A stretch of DNA of 35,741 nucleotides from Chitinophaga pinensis (GCA_945887955.1 CAMCZO010000023.1:1-35741); one strand, 5' to 3'. Numbered from the stretch's first letter, positions 17,058-26,459 are shown. Translations and numbers: made by a program. Notes: generated by a model from the letters alone, not told the origin.

Positions 17058-17417
17058 ATGGTGCATTCTATAAATATTGAAGGAATAAAGTTGTATGGTT
17101 ATCATGGTTGTTTGGAAGAGGAAGCAAAAATTGGCGGCCATTATATTGTAGACGTATATTTGACAACTGATTTTTCACAATCCCTTTTAACAGACAATTT
17201 AAATAATACCATTGATTATTGTAGCATATACGAAATCTGCAAATCCGAAATGGCAATTAGAAATAAATTAATTGAATGTGTTTGTGATCGAATTTTTCAA
17301 AAAATTAAACAACAATTTAAACAAATAAAAACACTTCATGTTAAACTAACAAAGTTAACACCGCCTATGAATGGAAATGTAGAAAAAGTAAGTGTAGAGA
17401 TAAAAGATGAATCTTAA
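17058..17417 (+). CDS. folB: Dihydroneopterin aldolase
   Basis: 119 residues, usual length. It cleaves dihydroneopterin to 6-hydroxymethyl-dihydropterin in folate synthesis. The family pattern is clear: INIEGIKLYGYHGCLEEE at 5-22, with the conserved glutamate after YGYHG; 'NTIDYCSIYEICKSE', containing the conserved tyrosine, about 50-64; and LHVKLTKLTPP near 93 with the catalytic-site lysine. Stands alone between the radical SAM gene and thiL. Confidence 0.92.
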   Translation: MVHSINIEGIKLYGYHGCLEEEAKIGGHYIVDVYLTTDFSQSLLTDNLNNTIDYCSIYEICKSEMAIRNKLIECVCDRIFQKIKQQFKQIKTLHVKLTKLTPPMNGNVEKVSVEIKDES

Positions 17418-17474
17418 GTTAATTATTTGATAAATTTATTTTCAAAAAAGATTAAACACCGATTCATTTATATT

Positions 17475-17482
17475 TATTTTTG
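17475..17482 (+). promoter_or_regulatory. Putative -7 element for thiL
   Basis: TATTTTTG, a TAnnTTTG match, 26 bases before the thiL ATG. No TPP riboswitch-like structure was recognised in the short leader. Confidence 0.35.
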
Positions 17483-17508
17483 TAAATTAAGATTGATAAG
17501 ATAAAATT

Positions 17509-18567
17509 ATGGAATTTGATAATACCTCAGATACAAATTTAGCGGAACTTGGTGAATTTGGATTAATAAAACATTTAACGCAGCACATAGAATTATATCA
17601 ACCATCTACTATTAAAGGGGTTGGTGATGATGCAGCAGTTATTAATTACGAAGACTTGCAAACTGTTATTTCGACAGACATTTTAATAGAAGGAGTTCAT
17701 TTTGATTTAACCTATGTGCCATTAAGGCATTTGGGCTATAAAAGTGTGATTGTAAATCTAAGCGACGTATATGCTATGAATGCCCACCCCAAACAGATAT
17801 TAGTTTCTATTGCGCTTTCTAATCGATTTAAATTAGAAGCTATTGAGGAATTATATTCGGGGATGCTTGCCGCCTGTAAAAAATATAAAGTTGATTTAGT
17901 TGGAGGCGATACAACATCTAGTTTGAGTGGTTTAGTAATTAGCATTACTGCAATAGGAGGAGTTAAGAAAGAAGATATTACTTACAGAAATGGCGCAAAA
18001 GAAACTAATTTATTATGCGTGAGTGGTGATTTAGGAGGCGCTTACATGGGCTTACAAATTTTGGAGCGAGAAAAATCGGTGTTTAATGAAAATCCAAAAT
18101 TACAACCTGATCTGGAGGGTAAAGATTATTTGCTTGAGCGCCAATTAAAACCAGAAGCGAGAAAAGATATCATAGAAACATTACATAGTTTAGGCATAAA
18201 GCCAACGGCGATGATTGATGTGAGCGATGGATTATCTTCTGAAATATTACATCTTTGTTCTCAATCAGATGTTGGAGTTGAATTGTATGAAGAAAAAATC
18301 CCGATTGATTCTTTAACTTATGAAACTGCTCGCGAATTTAATTTAGACCCAACTTTATGTTCATTAAGTGGAGGAGAAGATTATGAACTATTATTTACGA
18401 TTGATATTAGTGAATACGAAAAATTAAAAAATTCAATGGATATAACAATTATTGGTCATATAACAGATAAAGCAAAAGGATGCAACATGATTTCAAAATC
18501 AGGAACTGTTCACGAATTAAAAGCACAGGGCTGGAATGCATTATTGCAAAAAAAAGATGAGCATTAA
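17509..18567 (+). CDS. thiL: Thiamine-monophosphate kinase
   Basis: 352 residues. It phosphorylates thiamine monophosphate to thiamine pyrophosphate using ATP. Motifs in order: GEFGLIKHL, GVGDDAAVI at 37-45, STDILIEGVHFDL at 55-67, NLSDVYAMNAHP at 83-94, a GGDTTSS block near 126 and 'AMIDVSDGLSSEILHLC' plus 'LSGGEDYELLFT' in the C-terminal half. These aspartates bind Mg-ATP. No other thiamine gene lies in the window. About 380 gene-free bases follow. Confidence 0.95.
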   Translation: MEFDNTSDTNLAELGEFGLIKHLTQHIELYQPSTIKGVGDDAAVINYEDLQTVISTDILIEGVHFDLTYVPLRHLGYKSVIVNLSDVYAMNAHPKQILVSIALSNRFKLEAIEELYSGMLAACKKYKVDLVGGDTTSSLSGLVISITAIGGVKKEDITYRNGAKETNLLCVSGDLGGAYMGLQILEREKSVFNENPKLQPDLEGKDYLLERQLKPEARKDIIETLHSLGIKPTAMIDVSDGLSSEILHLCSQSDVGVELYEEKIPIDSLTYETAREFNLDPTLCSLSGGEDYELLFTIDISEYEKLKNSMDITIIGHITDKAKGCNMISKSGTVHELKAQGWNALLQKKDEH

Positions 18568-18839
18568 ATATAAAAATGCTTTTGTGTTTTTTAGGCCTTT
18601 AAATTGAGTTTAGATAACATATAATTAGTGTAGAGTTTTTTATCAATTTCTTTATAAATTGTAAATTATAGAAGATGTCATAATATGTCGGCACGTATTA
18701 TTTATGATAATAGTATTTAGTAGAGCATTAAATTCTCAAAAGCCCTCTAATTCAAATCCCTATTTTAACACACCAAAAATCCACCACTTTTTTTAAAACT
18801 AAGATTATCGTGGCCAAAAAATAGTTAATGAAACAATAG

Positions 18840-18861
18840 GCTATGCTCATTAAAACATAGC
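18840..18861. repeat. Inverted repeat GCTATG-N10-CATAGC upstream of feoA
   Basis: Perfect 6-base arms (18840-18845 and 18856-18861) separated by 10 bases, about 85 bases upstream of the feoA start. It could be an operator for an iron-responsive repressor, but it does not match a Fur or DtxR consensus that I can recognise. Confidence 0.35.
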
Positions 18862-18886
18862 TTAATAAATAATTAAATTGAAATTA

Positions 18887-18904
18887 ATACCTTTTTTAAG
18901 GTAT
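18887..18904. repeat. Palindrome ATACCTT-TTTT-AAGGTAT upstream of feoA
   Basis: Perfect 7-base arms (18887-18893, 18898-18904) around TTTT, 41 bases before the feoA ATG. No T-run follows in either direction, so it does not look like a terminator. An operator or mRNA leader hairpin is the more likely reading. Confidence 0.4.
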
Positions 18905-18945
18905 AGCCATTTATAGATAAAACAAGTAATTTTATAGGAAATAAA

Positions 18946-19179
18946 ATGAAGACGCTATCTCTAGCAAAATTAAAAAAAGGCCAAAAAGCTGTTATTAAAT
19001 CCTTTACTAACAAGACATTAAGTTCAAAATTAATAGAAATGGGTTGTTTGCCAGGAGAAACTTTTGTTATTACAAAAATTGCCCCCTTAGGTTCGCCAAT
19101 TGCAATTTTTATTGCTGGCTACGAATTAAGTTTAAGAAAAGATGAAGCTGATTCAGTTTTAATTGAATTAATTTTATAA
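18946..19179 (+). CDS. feoA: Ferrous iron transport accessory protein FeoA
   Basis: 77 residues, single SH3-like FeoA domain. The motif pattern LKKGQKAVIKSF..., 'KLIEMGCLPGETFVITKIAPLGSPIAIFIAGYELSLRKDEA' is standard for the family. FeoA is a small cytoplasmic protein that supports FeoB-mediated Fe2+ uptake. It is 4 bases upstream of feoB, so the two form an operon. ATG at 18946 is the obvious start. Confidence 0.94.
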   Translation: MKTLSLAKLKKGQKAVIKSFTNKTLSSKLIEMGCLPGETFVITKIAPLGSPIAIFIAGYELSLRKDEADSVLIELIL

Positions 19180-19183
19180 TTAG

Positions 19184-21211
19184 TTGCTTGATAAAAAAAA
19201 TAATCATCTTAAAATCGCGCTGCTTGGAAATCCTAATTCAGGTAAATCAAGTTTATTTAATTCGCTAACAGGATTAAAACAGAAAACAGGAAATTATGCA
19301 GGAGTAACAGTAGACAGATTAGAGGGTGAAACTACATTTTTTATTAATAACGAATCGCATCCCATTAAAGTTATTGATTTACCTGGTGCCTATAGTTTGT
19401 TTCCAAAATCTAGCGACGAGGAAATTGCATGCAAAACTCTGCTAGATAAAAAAGAAGAAATAGATGTAGTAGTTATTGTTTTAGATGCTACTAGTTTAAA
19501 AAGAAATCTATTGCTCGCTACACAAATCATTGATTTAAAAATCAAAACTGTATTAGTTCTTAATATGATTGACGAAGCGAACAGTCAGGGGATTATTATT
19601 GATATTCTGGGGCTTCAAAACACGCTCGGCATTGATGTAGTATGCTTAAACTCAAGAAAACAAGAAGGTTTTGACAATCTTAAAAAGGCAATTTTGAATG
19701 CAAGAATAAGTTCGAGTGTTTTTTATAACATTTCTACTTTTAATACTGAATTTATAAGCTATAAAGAATTTATAAGTAGTCATATTTATTCGAAAAAAAC
19801 AGAAAGTGATATTGAGAATTCAGATAAACTGTACCGATTTAATATTATTAATTACCTCATTGCAAAATTTGTAAAAACACCTGCACAACTATCCCTTAAA
19901 GCCATTACATCAAAAATAGATGCTGTTACAACACACAGAGTATATGGTTATTTGATTTTAATTTTTATACTTTTTCTAGTTTTTCAATTTATATTTTTTA
20001 TTTCGGAAACTCCAATGAATTGGATAGAATCTGTATTTTTAGGATTGGGCGATATAATTAGTACTCAATTGCCAAAAGGAGCTCTTAACGACTTAGTCGT
20101 GCATGGGATTATTGCTGGAATAAGTGGCGTTGTAATGTTTGTTCCTCAAATTGCCTTTTTGTTTTTATTTATTGGCTTACTCGAAGATACTGGCTATATG
20201 GCTCGCGCTAGTTTTATTATGGATAGAGTGATGCGACCTTTTGGTTTGAATGGCAAATCTGTTATTCCCTTAATCAGCGGAACGGCATGCGCGGTTCCTT
20301 CAATTATGGCCACACGATCTATCAGTAATATAAAAGAACGATTAATAACAATTTTTATTTTACCGCTAATTAGTTGCTCTGCCCGATTGCCCGTTTACAC
20401 TCTTCTCATTGCGGTTATGTATCCTAAGTCTACTTTTTTAGGATTCTTTAATTCTCAAGGTCTTGTTTTATTATTTCTATATTTATTAGGATTTGTTGCA
20501 ACACTTTTAACTGCATTTGTTTTAAAACGAATTGTAAAAACAAGCGAATCTTCTTTTTTTATTATGGAACTTCCTGTTTATAGATGGCCGCAAGGTAAAA
20601 ACATTGGCATTCTGGTTTACTCAAAAGTTATAATTTTTATAAAAGAAGCAGGTAAAATAATTTTAGCTATTTCAATTATACTTTGGTTTTTAAGCTCACA
20701 TGGTATAAATAAAGAATATCAAGAATTAGAAATAAAACAACAAAAGCTTAGTAGTTCTTATCCAACTTTAGCCATTAAAAAAGAAATCAAACAAATAGAA
20801 ACTCAAAAATTAGAGCAATCTTTTATTGGCCACCTGGGGCATTTTATTGAGCCAGTTATAAGGCCACTTGGATTTGATTGGAAGATTGGCATTTCATTAA
20901 TTACATCTTTTGCCGCAAGAGAAGTTTTTGTTGGAACAATGGCTACTATTTACCAATCTGAAGATTCAGAAAAAAGCGAAGGAATTAAACAAAAATTATT
21001 AAACGAAAAAGACGAAACAGGTAAACCAAAATATAATTCTGCGGTGTGTTGGTCTCTTTTATTATTTTACGCCTTTGCCATGCAATGCATGAGTACAATG
21101 GCAGTTGTAAAACGCGAAACAAAAAGCTGGAAATGGGTTTTTGCACAATTACTGTTTATGTCAGTTTTAGCTTATGTTTCGGCATTTGGAGCGTATCAAA
21201 TATTATCATAA
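19184..21211 (+). CDS. feoB: Ferrous iron transporter FeoB
   Basis: 675 residues. N-terminal G domain: G1 GNPNSGKS at 15-22, G3 DLPG at 65-68 and G4 NMID at 127-130. The membrane part begins around residue 250 and contains the Gate regions, including the cysteine-containing 'ISGTACAVPSIMATRSI' and 'LPLISCSARLPVYTLLI'. It imports Fe2+ across the inner membrane. The start is TTG at 19184, since no ATG lies between the feoA stop and the G domain. Compared with the E. coli protein (about 773 residues) it is shorter, as is common in Bacteroidota. No separate feoC is recognised downstream. Confidence 0.95.
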   Translation: MLDKKNNHLKIALLGNPNSGKSSLFNSLTGLKQKTGNYAGVTVDRLEGETTFFINNESHPIKVIDLPGAYSLFPKSSDEEIACKTLLDKKEEIDVVVIVLDATSLKRNLLLATQIIDLKIKTVLVLNMIDEANSQGIIIDILGLQNTLGIDVVCLNSRKQEGFDNLKKAILNARISSSVFYNISTFNTEFISYKEFISSHIYSKKTESDIENSDKLYRFNIINYLIAKFVKTPAQLSLKAITSKIDAVTTHRVYGYLILIFILFLVFQFIFFISETPMNWIESVFLGLGDIISTQLPKGALNDLVVHGIIAGISGVVMFVPQIAFLFLFIGLLEDTGYMARASFIMDRVMRPFGLNGKSVIPLISGTACAVPSIMATRSISNIKERLITIFILPLISCSARLPVYTLLIAVMYPKSTFLGFFNSQGLVLLFLYLLGFVATLLTAFVLKRIVKTSESSFFIMELPVYRWPQGKNIGILVYSKVIIFIKEAGKIILAISIILWFLSSHGINKEYQELEIKQQKLSSSYPTLAIKKEIKQIETQKLEQSFIGHLGHFIEPVIRPLGFDWKIGISLITSFAAREVFVGTMATIYQSEDSEKSEGIKQKLLNEKDETGKPKYNSAVCWSLLLFYAFAMQCMSTMAVVKRETKSWKWVFAQLLFMSVLAYVSAFGAYQILS

Positions 21212-21392
21212 AAAAAATATTAAAATATATACCTGTAAAAAAAACTGAGAAGATTAATCTAGTAATTGTGTAAAAATAAAATGAAGAAGTTTGTGCTTTT
21301 GAAGACCATTTAAAAACTCAATTACTCGAAACTATTTATAATATTTATACTCGCTTAAAATAAATATAAATCAATACTAACATATTCTTAAA

Positions 21393-21779
21393 ATGCGTGT
21401 AAATATTTTTATTTTTATAATTATTTTTTCTTTAAGTAACTGCCAAGAGTCAAGTAATAAATATGAATTAAAACAAATTGTTGACGATTTAAATAAAAAA
21501 TGTCCAAAAATGATTGATTCAGAAACAAAATTTGAGGGGATAGAATTTATTGAACCAAATAAGATTATTTATAAATTTACTCTTATAAATTTATCTGTTC
21601 AAAATGTTGACACAACACAATTTAAATTAGCGCTATGGCCCGGAATTTTAAGCACCATAAAAATCAGTTCAGAAATGAAAAAATTAAGAGATAATCAAAC
21701 AAATATCGATTATCTGTATTTAGACAAATATAAAAGACACATTTATACTTTTAAAATAGTTCCTGAGAATTATCATTAA
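21393..21779 (+). CDS. Small conserved lipoprotein of unknown function
   Basis: 128 residues. The hydrophobic N-terminus ends at a lipobox-like SLSNC with C17. The mature part begins with a short helical stretch and carries 'LNKKCPKMIDSETKFEGIEF', a pattern I have seen in a widespread small family of secreted proteins whose members have 'CPxxVDxxTRLD' at this place. It ends in a beta-rich half. The family's role is not known to me. It stands between feoB and gpsA, with 77 bases to gpsA; neither link suggests a function. Confidence 0.65.
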   Translation: MRVNIFIFIIIFSLSNCQESSNKYELKQIVDDLNKKCPKMIDSETKFEGIEFIEPNKIIYKFTLINLSVQNVDTTQFKLALWPGILSTIKISSEMKKLRDNQTNIDYLYLDKYKRHIYTFKIVPENYH

Positions 21780-21856
21780 CTAACTAATAAAAAAGGATGG
21801 AAATTTAAACGACGATAATATAATTTTTGTGTAAATTCAACCCTAAATAATTATCA

Positions 21857-22846
21857 ATGATAAAAATAGGAATCATAGGTAGCGGAAGTTGGGCCACAGC
21901 GCTGGCTAAATTAACATTAAATAATACCAATCACATCAATTGGTATGTTCGAAAGCAAGAAGATTGCGATTATTTTAAAGAATATAAAAACAATCCACGC
22001 TATTTAAGTTCGATAGAGTTTAATACCGATAACATTACTTTTTATAATTCGATAGTCGATTGTATTCGTAATTCAAATCTTATAATTTTAGCAATACCCT
22101 CTGCTTTTTTACATGAATCGTTTAAAGAAATAACTGAAGATGATTTAAAAAATAAAACAATTATTTCAGCTATTAAAGGAATAATACCTGAACATAATTT
22201 AATAGTTGGAGAGTATTTAAATAAAATTTATCAAGTGCCTTTAGAAAATATTGGCGTTATAACTGGCCCCTGTCATGCCGAAGAGGTTGCTCTCGAAAAA
22301 TTAAGTTATTTGACCATTGCCTCAATCGATACCAAGAAAGCAAAAGTACTAAGCGATTTACTTAATTGTAGATATTTAAAATCATCAGTTAGTGATGATA
22401 TTTATGGTACAGAATATTCTGCAGTAATTAAAAACATCATCGCATTAGCAGGAGGAATTTGCCATGGACTTGGATATGGCGATAATTTTTTAGCTGTATT
22501 AGTAAGCAATGCTATTCAAGAAATAAAACGCTTTGTTGATGCTGTTCATCCAATTAATCGAGACATTAATGCTTCGGCTTATTTAGGTGATTTAATAGTT
22601 ACTTCATATTCACAATTTAGTCGCAATAGAATGTTCGGCAATATGCTAGGAAAAGGCTATAGTATAAAACAAGCTCAATTAGAAATGAATATGATTGCTG
22701 AGGGCTATTTTGCTGTTAAATGTGTTTACGAGATAAATAAAAAATATAAGGTTCATATGCCAATAACAAATGCAGTTTATAACATCGTTTATCAAAATAA
22801 AGATGTGCGCAAAGAAATTGTCAATTTATCAAACTTATTATCTTAA
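21857..22846 (+). CDS. gpsA: NAD(P)-dependent glycerol-3-phosphate dehydrogenase
   Basis: 329 residues. It reduces dihydroxyacetone phosphate to sn-glycerol-3-phosphate for phospholipid synthesis. The Rossmann start MIKIGIIGSGSWATALAKL has GxGxxA at 8-13. Further conserved blocks are 'VGVITGPCHAEEV'-like residues near 134 and the catalytic lysine region 'EYSAVIKNIIALAGGICHGLGYGDN' near 190. C-terminal 'GYFAVKCVYEINKKYKVHMPI' is also standard. First gene of a short operon with the membrane protein and epimerase that follow at spacings of 4 and 10 bases. Confidence 0.95.
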   Translation: MIKIGIIGSGSWATALAKLTLNNTNHINWYVRKQEDCDYFKEYKNNPRYLSSIEFNTDNITFYNSIVDCIRNSNLIILAIPSAFLHESFKEITEDDLKNKTIISAIKGIIPEHNLIVGEYLNKIYQVPLENIGVITGPCHAEEVALEKLSYLTIASIDTKKAKVLSDLLNCRYLKSSVSDDIYGTEYSAVIKNIIALAGGICHGLGYGDNFLAVLVSNAIQEIKRFVDAVHPINRDINASAYLGDLIVTSYSQFSRNRMFGNMLGKGYSIKQAQLEMNMIAEGYFAVKCVYEINKKYKVHMPITNAVYNIVYQNKDVRKEIVNLSNLLS

Positions 22847-22850
22847 CATT

Positions 22851-23483
22851 TTGAAAAAATTAGCATTATTTATTTCTGTAGTTTTTCATCCCTTGCTCAT
22901 GGCCACATATGGTTGTTTACTATTATTTTTTTGTATTCAAAATACTGTTTATGATTACCTAACACCTTTTGATGCAAAATGGAGAGTTACATTTATCGTG
23001 TTTTTTTTCTCGATGATTTTTCCAGCTCTAAATATTTTTATACTTTTCAGATTAAAACGAATTCCAAGTATACTCCTTTCCAAGCCAAGCGATAGAACCT
23101 ATCCATATATCATAACAGCATTGTTTTATTTCGGTTTATTTTATTTGCTTTTGGATGTTAATATTTGGAATAGCATCAAACTTTTTATTTTAGGTGGCGG
23201 TGTTGCTATTTTATTAACTTCCTTAATTAATTTTAAAACTAAAATAAGTGCTCACATGGTAGGCTTAGGTGGTATTTTGGGTTTAATCATCTCTGTTTCT
23301 CAACTCATAAAATTTGACATGACATTATTTTATATTATTATTATTTTAATAGCAGGCTTAGTTGGCTCTGCTCGCTTAATATTAGATGAACATAAGCCTT
23401 ACCAGTTGTACCTTGGATTTTTATTGGGTTTTATTGTACAAATTAGTTTATTTTTGGGTTTACAAAAAATAATATTTGCTTAA
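22851..23483 (+). CDS. Conserved multi-span membrane protein
   Basis: 210 residues when started at the TTG at 22851, 4 bases after the gpsA stop. A longer frame beginning inside gpsA is possible but its first 27 residues are only the gpsA shadow. The start MKKLALFISVVFHPLLMATYG is a conserved opening in Bacteroidota membrane proteins that are often left as hypothetical. There are about six hydrophobic helices. A conserved-looking 'DRTYPYIITALFYF' and 'SAHMVGLGGILG' with a histidine lie in the middle, which recalls PAP2-phosphatase-like proteins, but the full acid-phosphatase motif is not present. Function unknown. Confidence 0.7.
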   Translation: MKKLALFISVVFHPLLMATYGCLLLFFCIQNTVYDYLTPFDAKWRVTFIVFFFSMIFPALNIFILFRLKRIPSILLSKPSDRTYPYIITALFYFGLFYLLLDVNIWNSIKLFILGGGVAILLTSLINFKTKISAHMVGLGGILGLIISVSQLIKFDMTLFYIIIILIAGLVGSARLILDEHKPYQLYLGFLLGFIVQISLFLGLQKIIFA

Positions 23484-23493
23484 ATAATCTATT

Positions 23494-24510
23494 TTGAATT
23501 TAGTTACTGGCGCCACAGGAATAATTGGAAGTCATGTTGTTTTTAGTTTATTACAAAACAATGAACTCGTTATTGCCGGAAAACAAAAACAAAGTGATAT
23601 TTTAAAAGTAAAAAAGCTTTTTTCATATTACACCAAAAATTATCAAGAACTCTTTGATAAAATAAAGTGGGTAGAAATTGATTTACTTGATATATACTCA
23701 ATCGAAGCTGCACTTGAAAACGTAAACTGTGTTTATCATTGCGCTGGAATGGTATCTTTTAATAAAAAAGATAGAGCAAAACTTTATCAAATAAATGAAA
23801 TTGGCACAACCAATATTGTTAATGCTTGTTTAAACAAAAACATCAACTCTTTCTGTTATGTAAGTTCAATAAGTACTATTAATAACCTGGATTATAAATT
23901 GCCATTAAACGAAGATGTTTTTTGGAAAAAATCGGGCAAAGAAAGTGATTACAGCATCAGTAAGTATAATGCTGAACGAGAAGTTTGGCGTGGAATTGAA
24001 GAAGGTTTATCTGCAGTTATTGTAAATCCGGGAATTGTTTTATCTCCAGGATTTTGGAACCAAAGTAGTTCTGTATTATTTAGCACCTGCCTTAAAGGAA
24101 ATAAATTTTACACCAATGGAAGCTCTGCATATATTGGCGCTTTAGATTTATCTGCTATTATGTTAGAATTGATTTCCGCTAAAAAATTTGGTACGCGTTA
24201 CATCATTATCGAAAATAATTACAGCTACCATTTTATTTTAAGCGAAATTCAAAAACAATTAAATAAAACGCCGCCTTCTATTAAAATATCTAAGTGGCAA
24301 ATGAGATTAGGAAGATTAGTTTCACAATTTGCTTCAATTTTCACAAAAAATCATCCAATAATTAGTACCAGTATGATTAATTCTGCTTTTAATACGCAAA
24401 CATTTTCAAATCAAAAAATATTAGCCCTTACTAAAAGACAGATAATGCCTATTAATCAAGTTATAAATGAAATTTGCAAGATTTATTTATCTGAAAATCA
24501 AAAAGAATAA
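23494..24510 (+). CDS. NAD-dependent epimerase/dehydratase (extended SDR)
   Basis: 338 residues. The Rossmann motif TGATGIIGSHV is at 5-15, preceded by only a few residues, which fixes the TTG at 23494 as the start. Active site: the serine in 'FCYVSSIST' around residue 125 and YSISKYNAE around residue 153, giving the YxxxK pair. The fold is that of sugar-nucleotide epimerases and dihydroflavonol-reductase-like enzymes; the substrate is not evident. Ten bases downstream of the membrane protein, in the gpsA operon. Confidence 0.85.
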   Translation: MNLVTGATGIIGSHVVFSLLQNNELVIAGKQKQSDILKVKKLFSYYTKNYQELFDKIKWVEIDLLDIYSIEAALENVNCVYHCAGMVSFNKKDRAKLYQINEIGTTNIVNACLNKNINSFCYVSSISTINNLDYKLPLNEDVFWKKSGKESDYSISKYNAEREVWRGIEEGLSAVIVNPGIVLSPGFWNQSSSVLFSTCLKGNKFYTNGSSAYIGALDLSAIMLELISAKKFGTRYIIIENNYSYHFILSEIQKQLNKTPPSIKISKWQMRLGRLVSQFASIFTKNHPIISTSMINSAFNTQTFSNQKILALTKRQIMPINQVINEICKIYLSENQKE

Positions 24511-24588
24511 AAATTAAATAAATAAAAAAAATTACTTTGTTTTTTTTCAAATTTGTCTTAAATTAGTATAATAATTTAATCAATTAAT

Positions 24589-25206
24589 ATGCACATTGCA
24601 ATAGCTGGAAACATTGGGTCAGGAAAAACAACTTTAACATCATTATTAGCTAAACATTATAAATGGCATGCTCATTATGAGGATGCTGACGATAATCCTT
24701 ATTTAAATGATTTTTATGAAGACATGCAACGCTGGTCTTTTAATTTACAAGTTTACTTTTTAAATAATCGGTTTAATCAAATTTTAGATATTAGAAAAGG
24801 AAAGCACACCGTTATTCAAGATCGAACAATTTATGAAGATGCATATATTTTTGCGCCTAACCTTCATGCAATGGGTCTTATGACATCACGAGATTATGAT
24901 AATTATTTTTCTTTATTTAAGTTGATGGAAAGTTTGATTAAAGCGCCAGATTTAATTATTTATTTACGCGCAAGTGTTCCAACTTTAGTAAAACAAATTC
25001 AAAAACGTGGTCGCGATTACGAAAACAGTATTCGCTTAGATTACTTAAAGCGCTTGAATGAACGTTATGAAGGGTGGTTCTCATCATACGAATCAAGTAA
25101 AATTTTAGTAATAGATGTAGATGATATTAATTTCAGCGAAAATAAAGAAGATTTAGGAAAAGTAATTCGTTTGATTGACGCCGAATTAAATGGCTTATTC
25201 AAATAA
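24589..25206 (+). CDS. Deoxynucleoside kinase
   Basis: 205 residues. P-loop GNIGSGKTT at 7-15, then 'YEDADDNPYLNDFYED' (substrate contacts), QVYFLNNRF, and the catalytic 'IQDRTIYEDAYIFA' (DR motif) near residue 80. The lid region 'RGRDYENSIRLDYLKRLNERYEGWF' is arginine rich. This is the dNK/dGK family that phosphorylates deoxynucleosides in salvage. Specificity among deoxyadenosine, deoxyguanosine and others cannot be told. Starts at ATG 24589; separated from the epimerase by 78 bases. Confidence 0.9.
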   Translation: MHIAIAGNIGSGKTTLTSLLAKHYKWHAHYEDADDNPYLNDFYEDMQRWSFNLQVYFLNNRFNQILDIRKGKHTVIQDRTIYEDAYIFAPNLHAMGLMTSRDYDNYFSLFKLMESLIKAPDLIIYLRASVPTLVKQIQKRGRDYENSIRLDYLKRLNERYEGWFSSYESSKILVIDVDDINFSENKEDLGKVIRLIDAELNGLFK

Positions 25207-25277
25207 TACTTTTATACTTTATTTTTATCATTCTGATTATATTAAATTCAATTTTTTCGAACAAACATTTCGTTTAA

Positions 25278-26459
25278 ATGGATCCTAAAAAGCCAACAAT
25301 ACTTTTTTTGGCGTCATGGTACCCAATACCATCTAATCCAAATCATGGAATTTTTATTAAAAATCATGCACTAGCTCTTAGTGAATATAAACAAGTAATT
25401 TTAGTTTATGCTTATTCTAGTTCAACGAAAGATAACGATCAAATCATAAAAAATAATATTAATAAGAACTTTGAAGAGTGGACAATTTCTTACAAAAAAA
25501 CAATATTTTTTTTTCCAATAATATCTGGACTTATAAAACTAATCAGATTTAAGGCTTCATATAAAAAACTTATTAATGAATTAATTTTATCAAATTATTC
25601 AATTAAAGCAATTCAATTGAATACAATATTTCCTGCAGCGATGGTTTTACCATTATTTAAAAATAAATTTAAGGTGCCCTATACAATTGTTGAGCATTGG
25701 AGTGGATACTTATCTGAAGACGGAAATTACAGAGGCTTTTTATTAAAGTATGTTACCAAAAAAACTATTTCCTTAGCAAAAAAGGTTTTCTATGTTTCTG
25801 AAAAACAAAAACTCGCAATGCTAGAAAATGGGTTGATTGGCAATTATAAATTACTTTATAATGTAGTTGATACAACTATTTTTTTTCCAAACACACAATT
25901 AAAATCTAAAAAGCCAATGTTATTGCACGTGTCTTCATTGATAGAAAGAGAAAAAAACATTAAGGGAACATTGCGTGTTTTAAAAAAATTACAAGATAAT
26001 AACCAAGAAATTGATTTTTATTTTATTGGCGGGACTAATGAATTAGTCAATTTTTATGCTGATTTTTCAAAAAAAATGGGATTAAACAATATTTATTTTT
26101 TGGGAGAAAAAACGCCAATCGAGGTTGCCGATTATATGAAAAGAGCTCATGCCTTAATTTTATTTAGCCATTTTGAAGGAATGCCGGTAGTTGTTCTTGA
26201 ATCGCTGGCTTCAGGGCTTCCAGTTTTCTCAAGTAATGTGGGGCAACTTCCATATTTGATAAAAGATTCGTTTGGCAAATTAGTTACACCAGGCGATGAA
26301 ATAAAATTAACTAATCTACTTACAGAATTTTTACAAGGCCATTTAAATTTTAATACAAATGAAATGGTAGAATTTATTAATAAAAATGCTAGCCATAAAC
26401 TAGTTGGTAAATATTTGAACGATTGTTATAGTGATTTTGAAGACTCATCAATAAATTGA
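25278..26459 (+). CDS. Glycosyltransferase family 4 protein
   Basis: 393 residues, GT-B fold. The N-terminus has FLASWYPIPSNPNHGIFIKNHALAL, typical of GT4 enzymes of cell-surface glycan synthesis. The C-terminal donor-binding domain has HFEGMPVVVLESLASGLPV around residue 296, the E-x7-E motif, followed by 'SSNVGQLPYLI'. The sugar donor and acceptor are unknown. Its last 34 bases overlap the 3' end of rsmA on the opposite strand, a convergent overlap. Confidence 0.88.
   Translation: MDPKKPTILFLASWYPIPSNPNHGIFIKNHALALSEYKQVILVYAYSSSTKDNDQIIKNNINKNFEEWTISYKKTIFFFPIISGLIKLIRFKASYKKLINELILSNYSIKAIQLNTIFPAAMVLPLFKNKFKVPYTIVEHWSGYLSEDGNYRGFLLKYVTKKTISLAKKVFYVSEKQKLAMLENGLIGNYKLLYNVVDTTIFFPNTQLKSKKPMLLHVSSLIEREKNIKGTLRVLKKLQDNNQEIDFYFIGGTNELVNFYADFSKKMGLNNIYFLGEKTPIEVADYMKRAHALILFSHFEGMPVVVLESLASGLPVFSSNVGQLPYLIKDSFGKLVTPGDEIKLTNLLTEFLQGHLNFNTNEMVEFINKNASHKLVGKYLNDCYSDFEDSSIN

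Larger units (their letters stand above)
18568..18945. other. 378-base gene-free region upstream of feoAB
   Basis: No reading frame, tRNA or rRNA is apparent. The stretch around 18744-18774 contains TTCAAATCCC, reminiscent of a tRNA T-loop, but no stem pairs with it. The right part holds two inverted repeats (18840-18861 and 18887-18904), which are more likely tied to regulation of feoAB. The rest is AT-rich without visible structure. Confidence 0.5.

Noticed and set aside
18740-18790. tRNA-like fragment with TTCAAATCCC after thiL
   Set aside because: No T-stem, anticodon stem or acceptor pairing can be drawn; the resemblance is limited to a T-loop-like string.
26426-26459. Frameshift or truncation at the convergent overlap of the GT4 gene and rsmA
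   Set aside because: Both proteins end with normal family C-termini; the 34-base overlap is simple compact gene packing.
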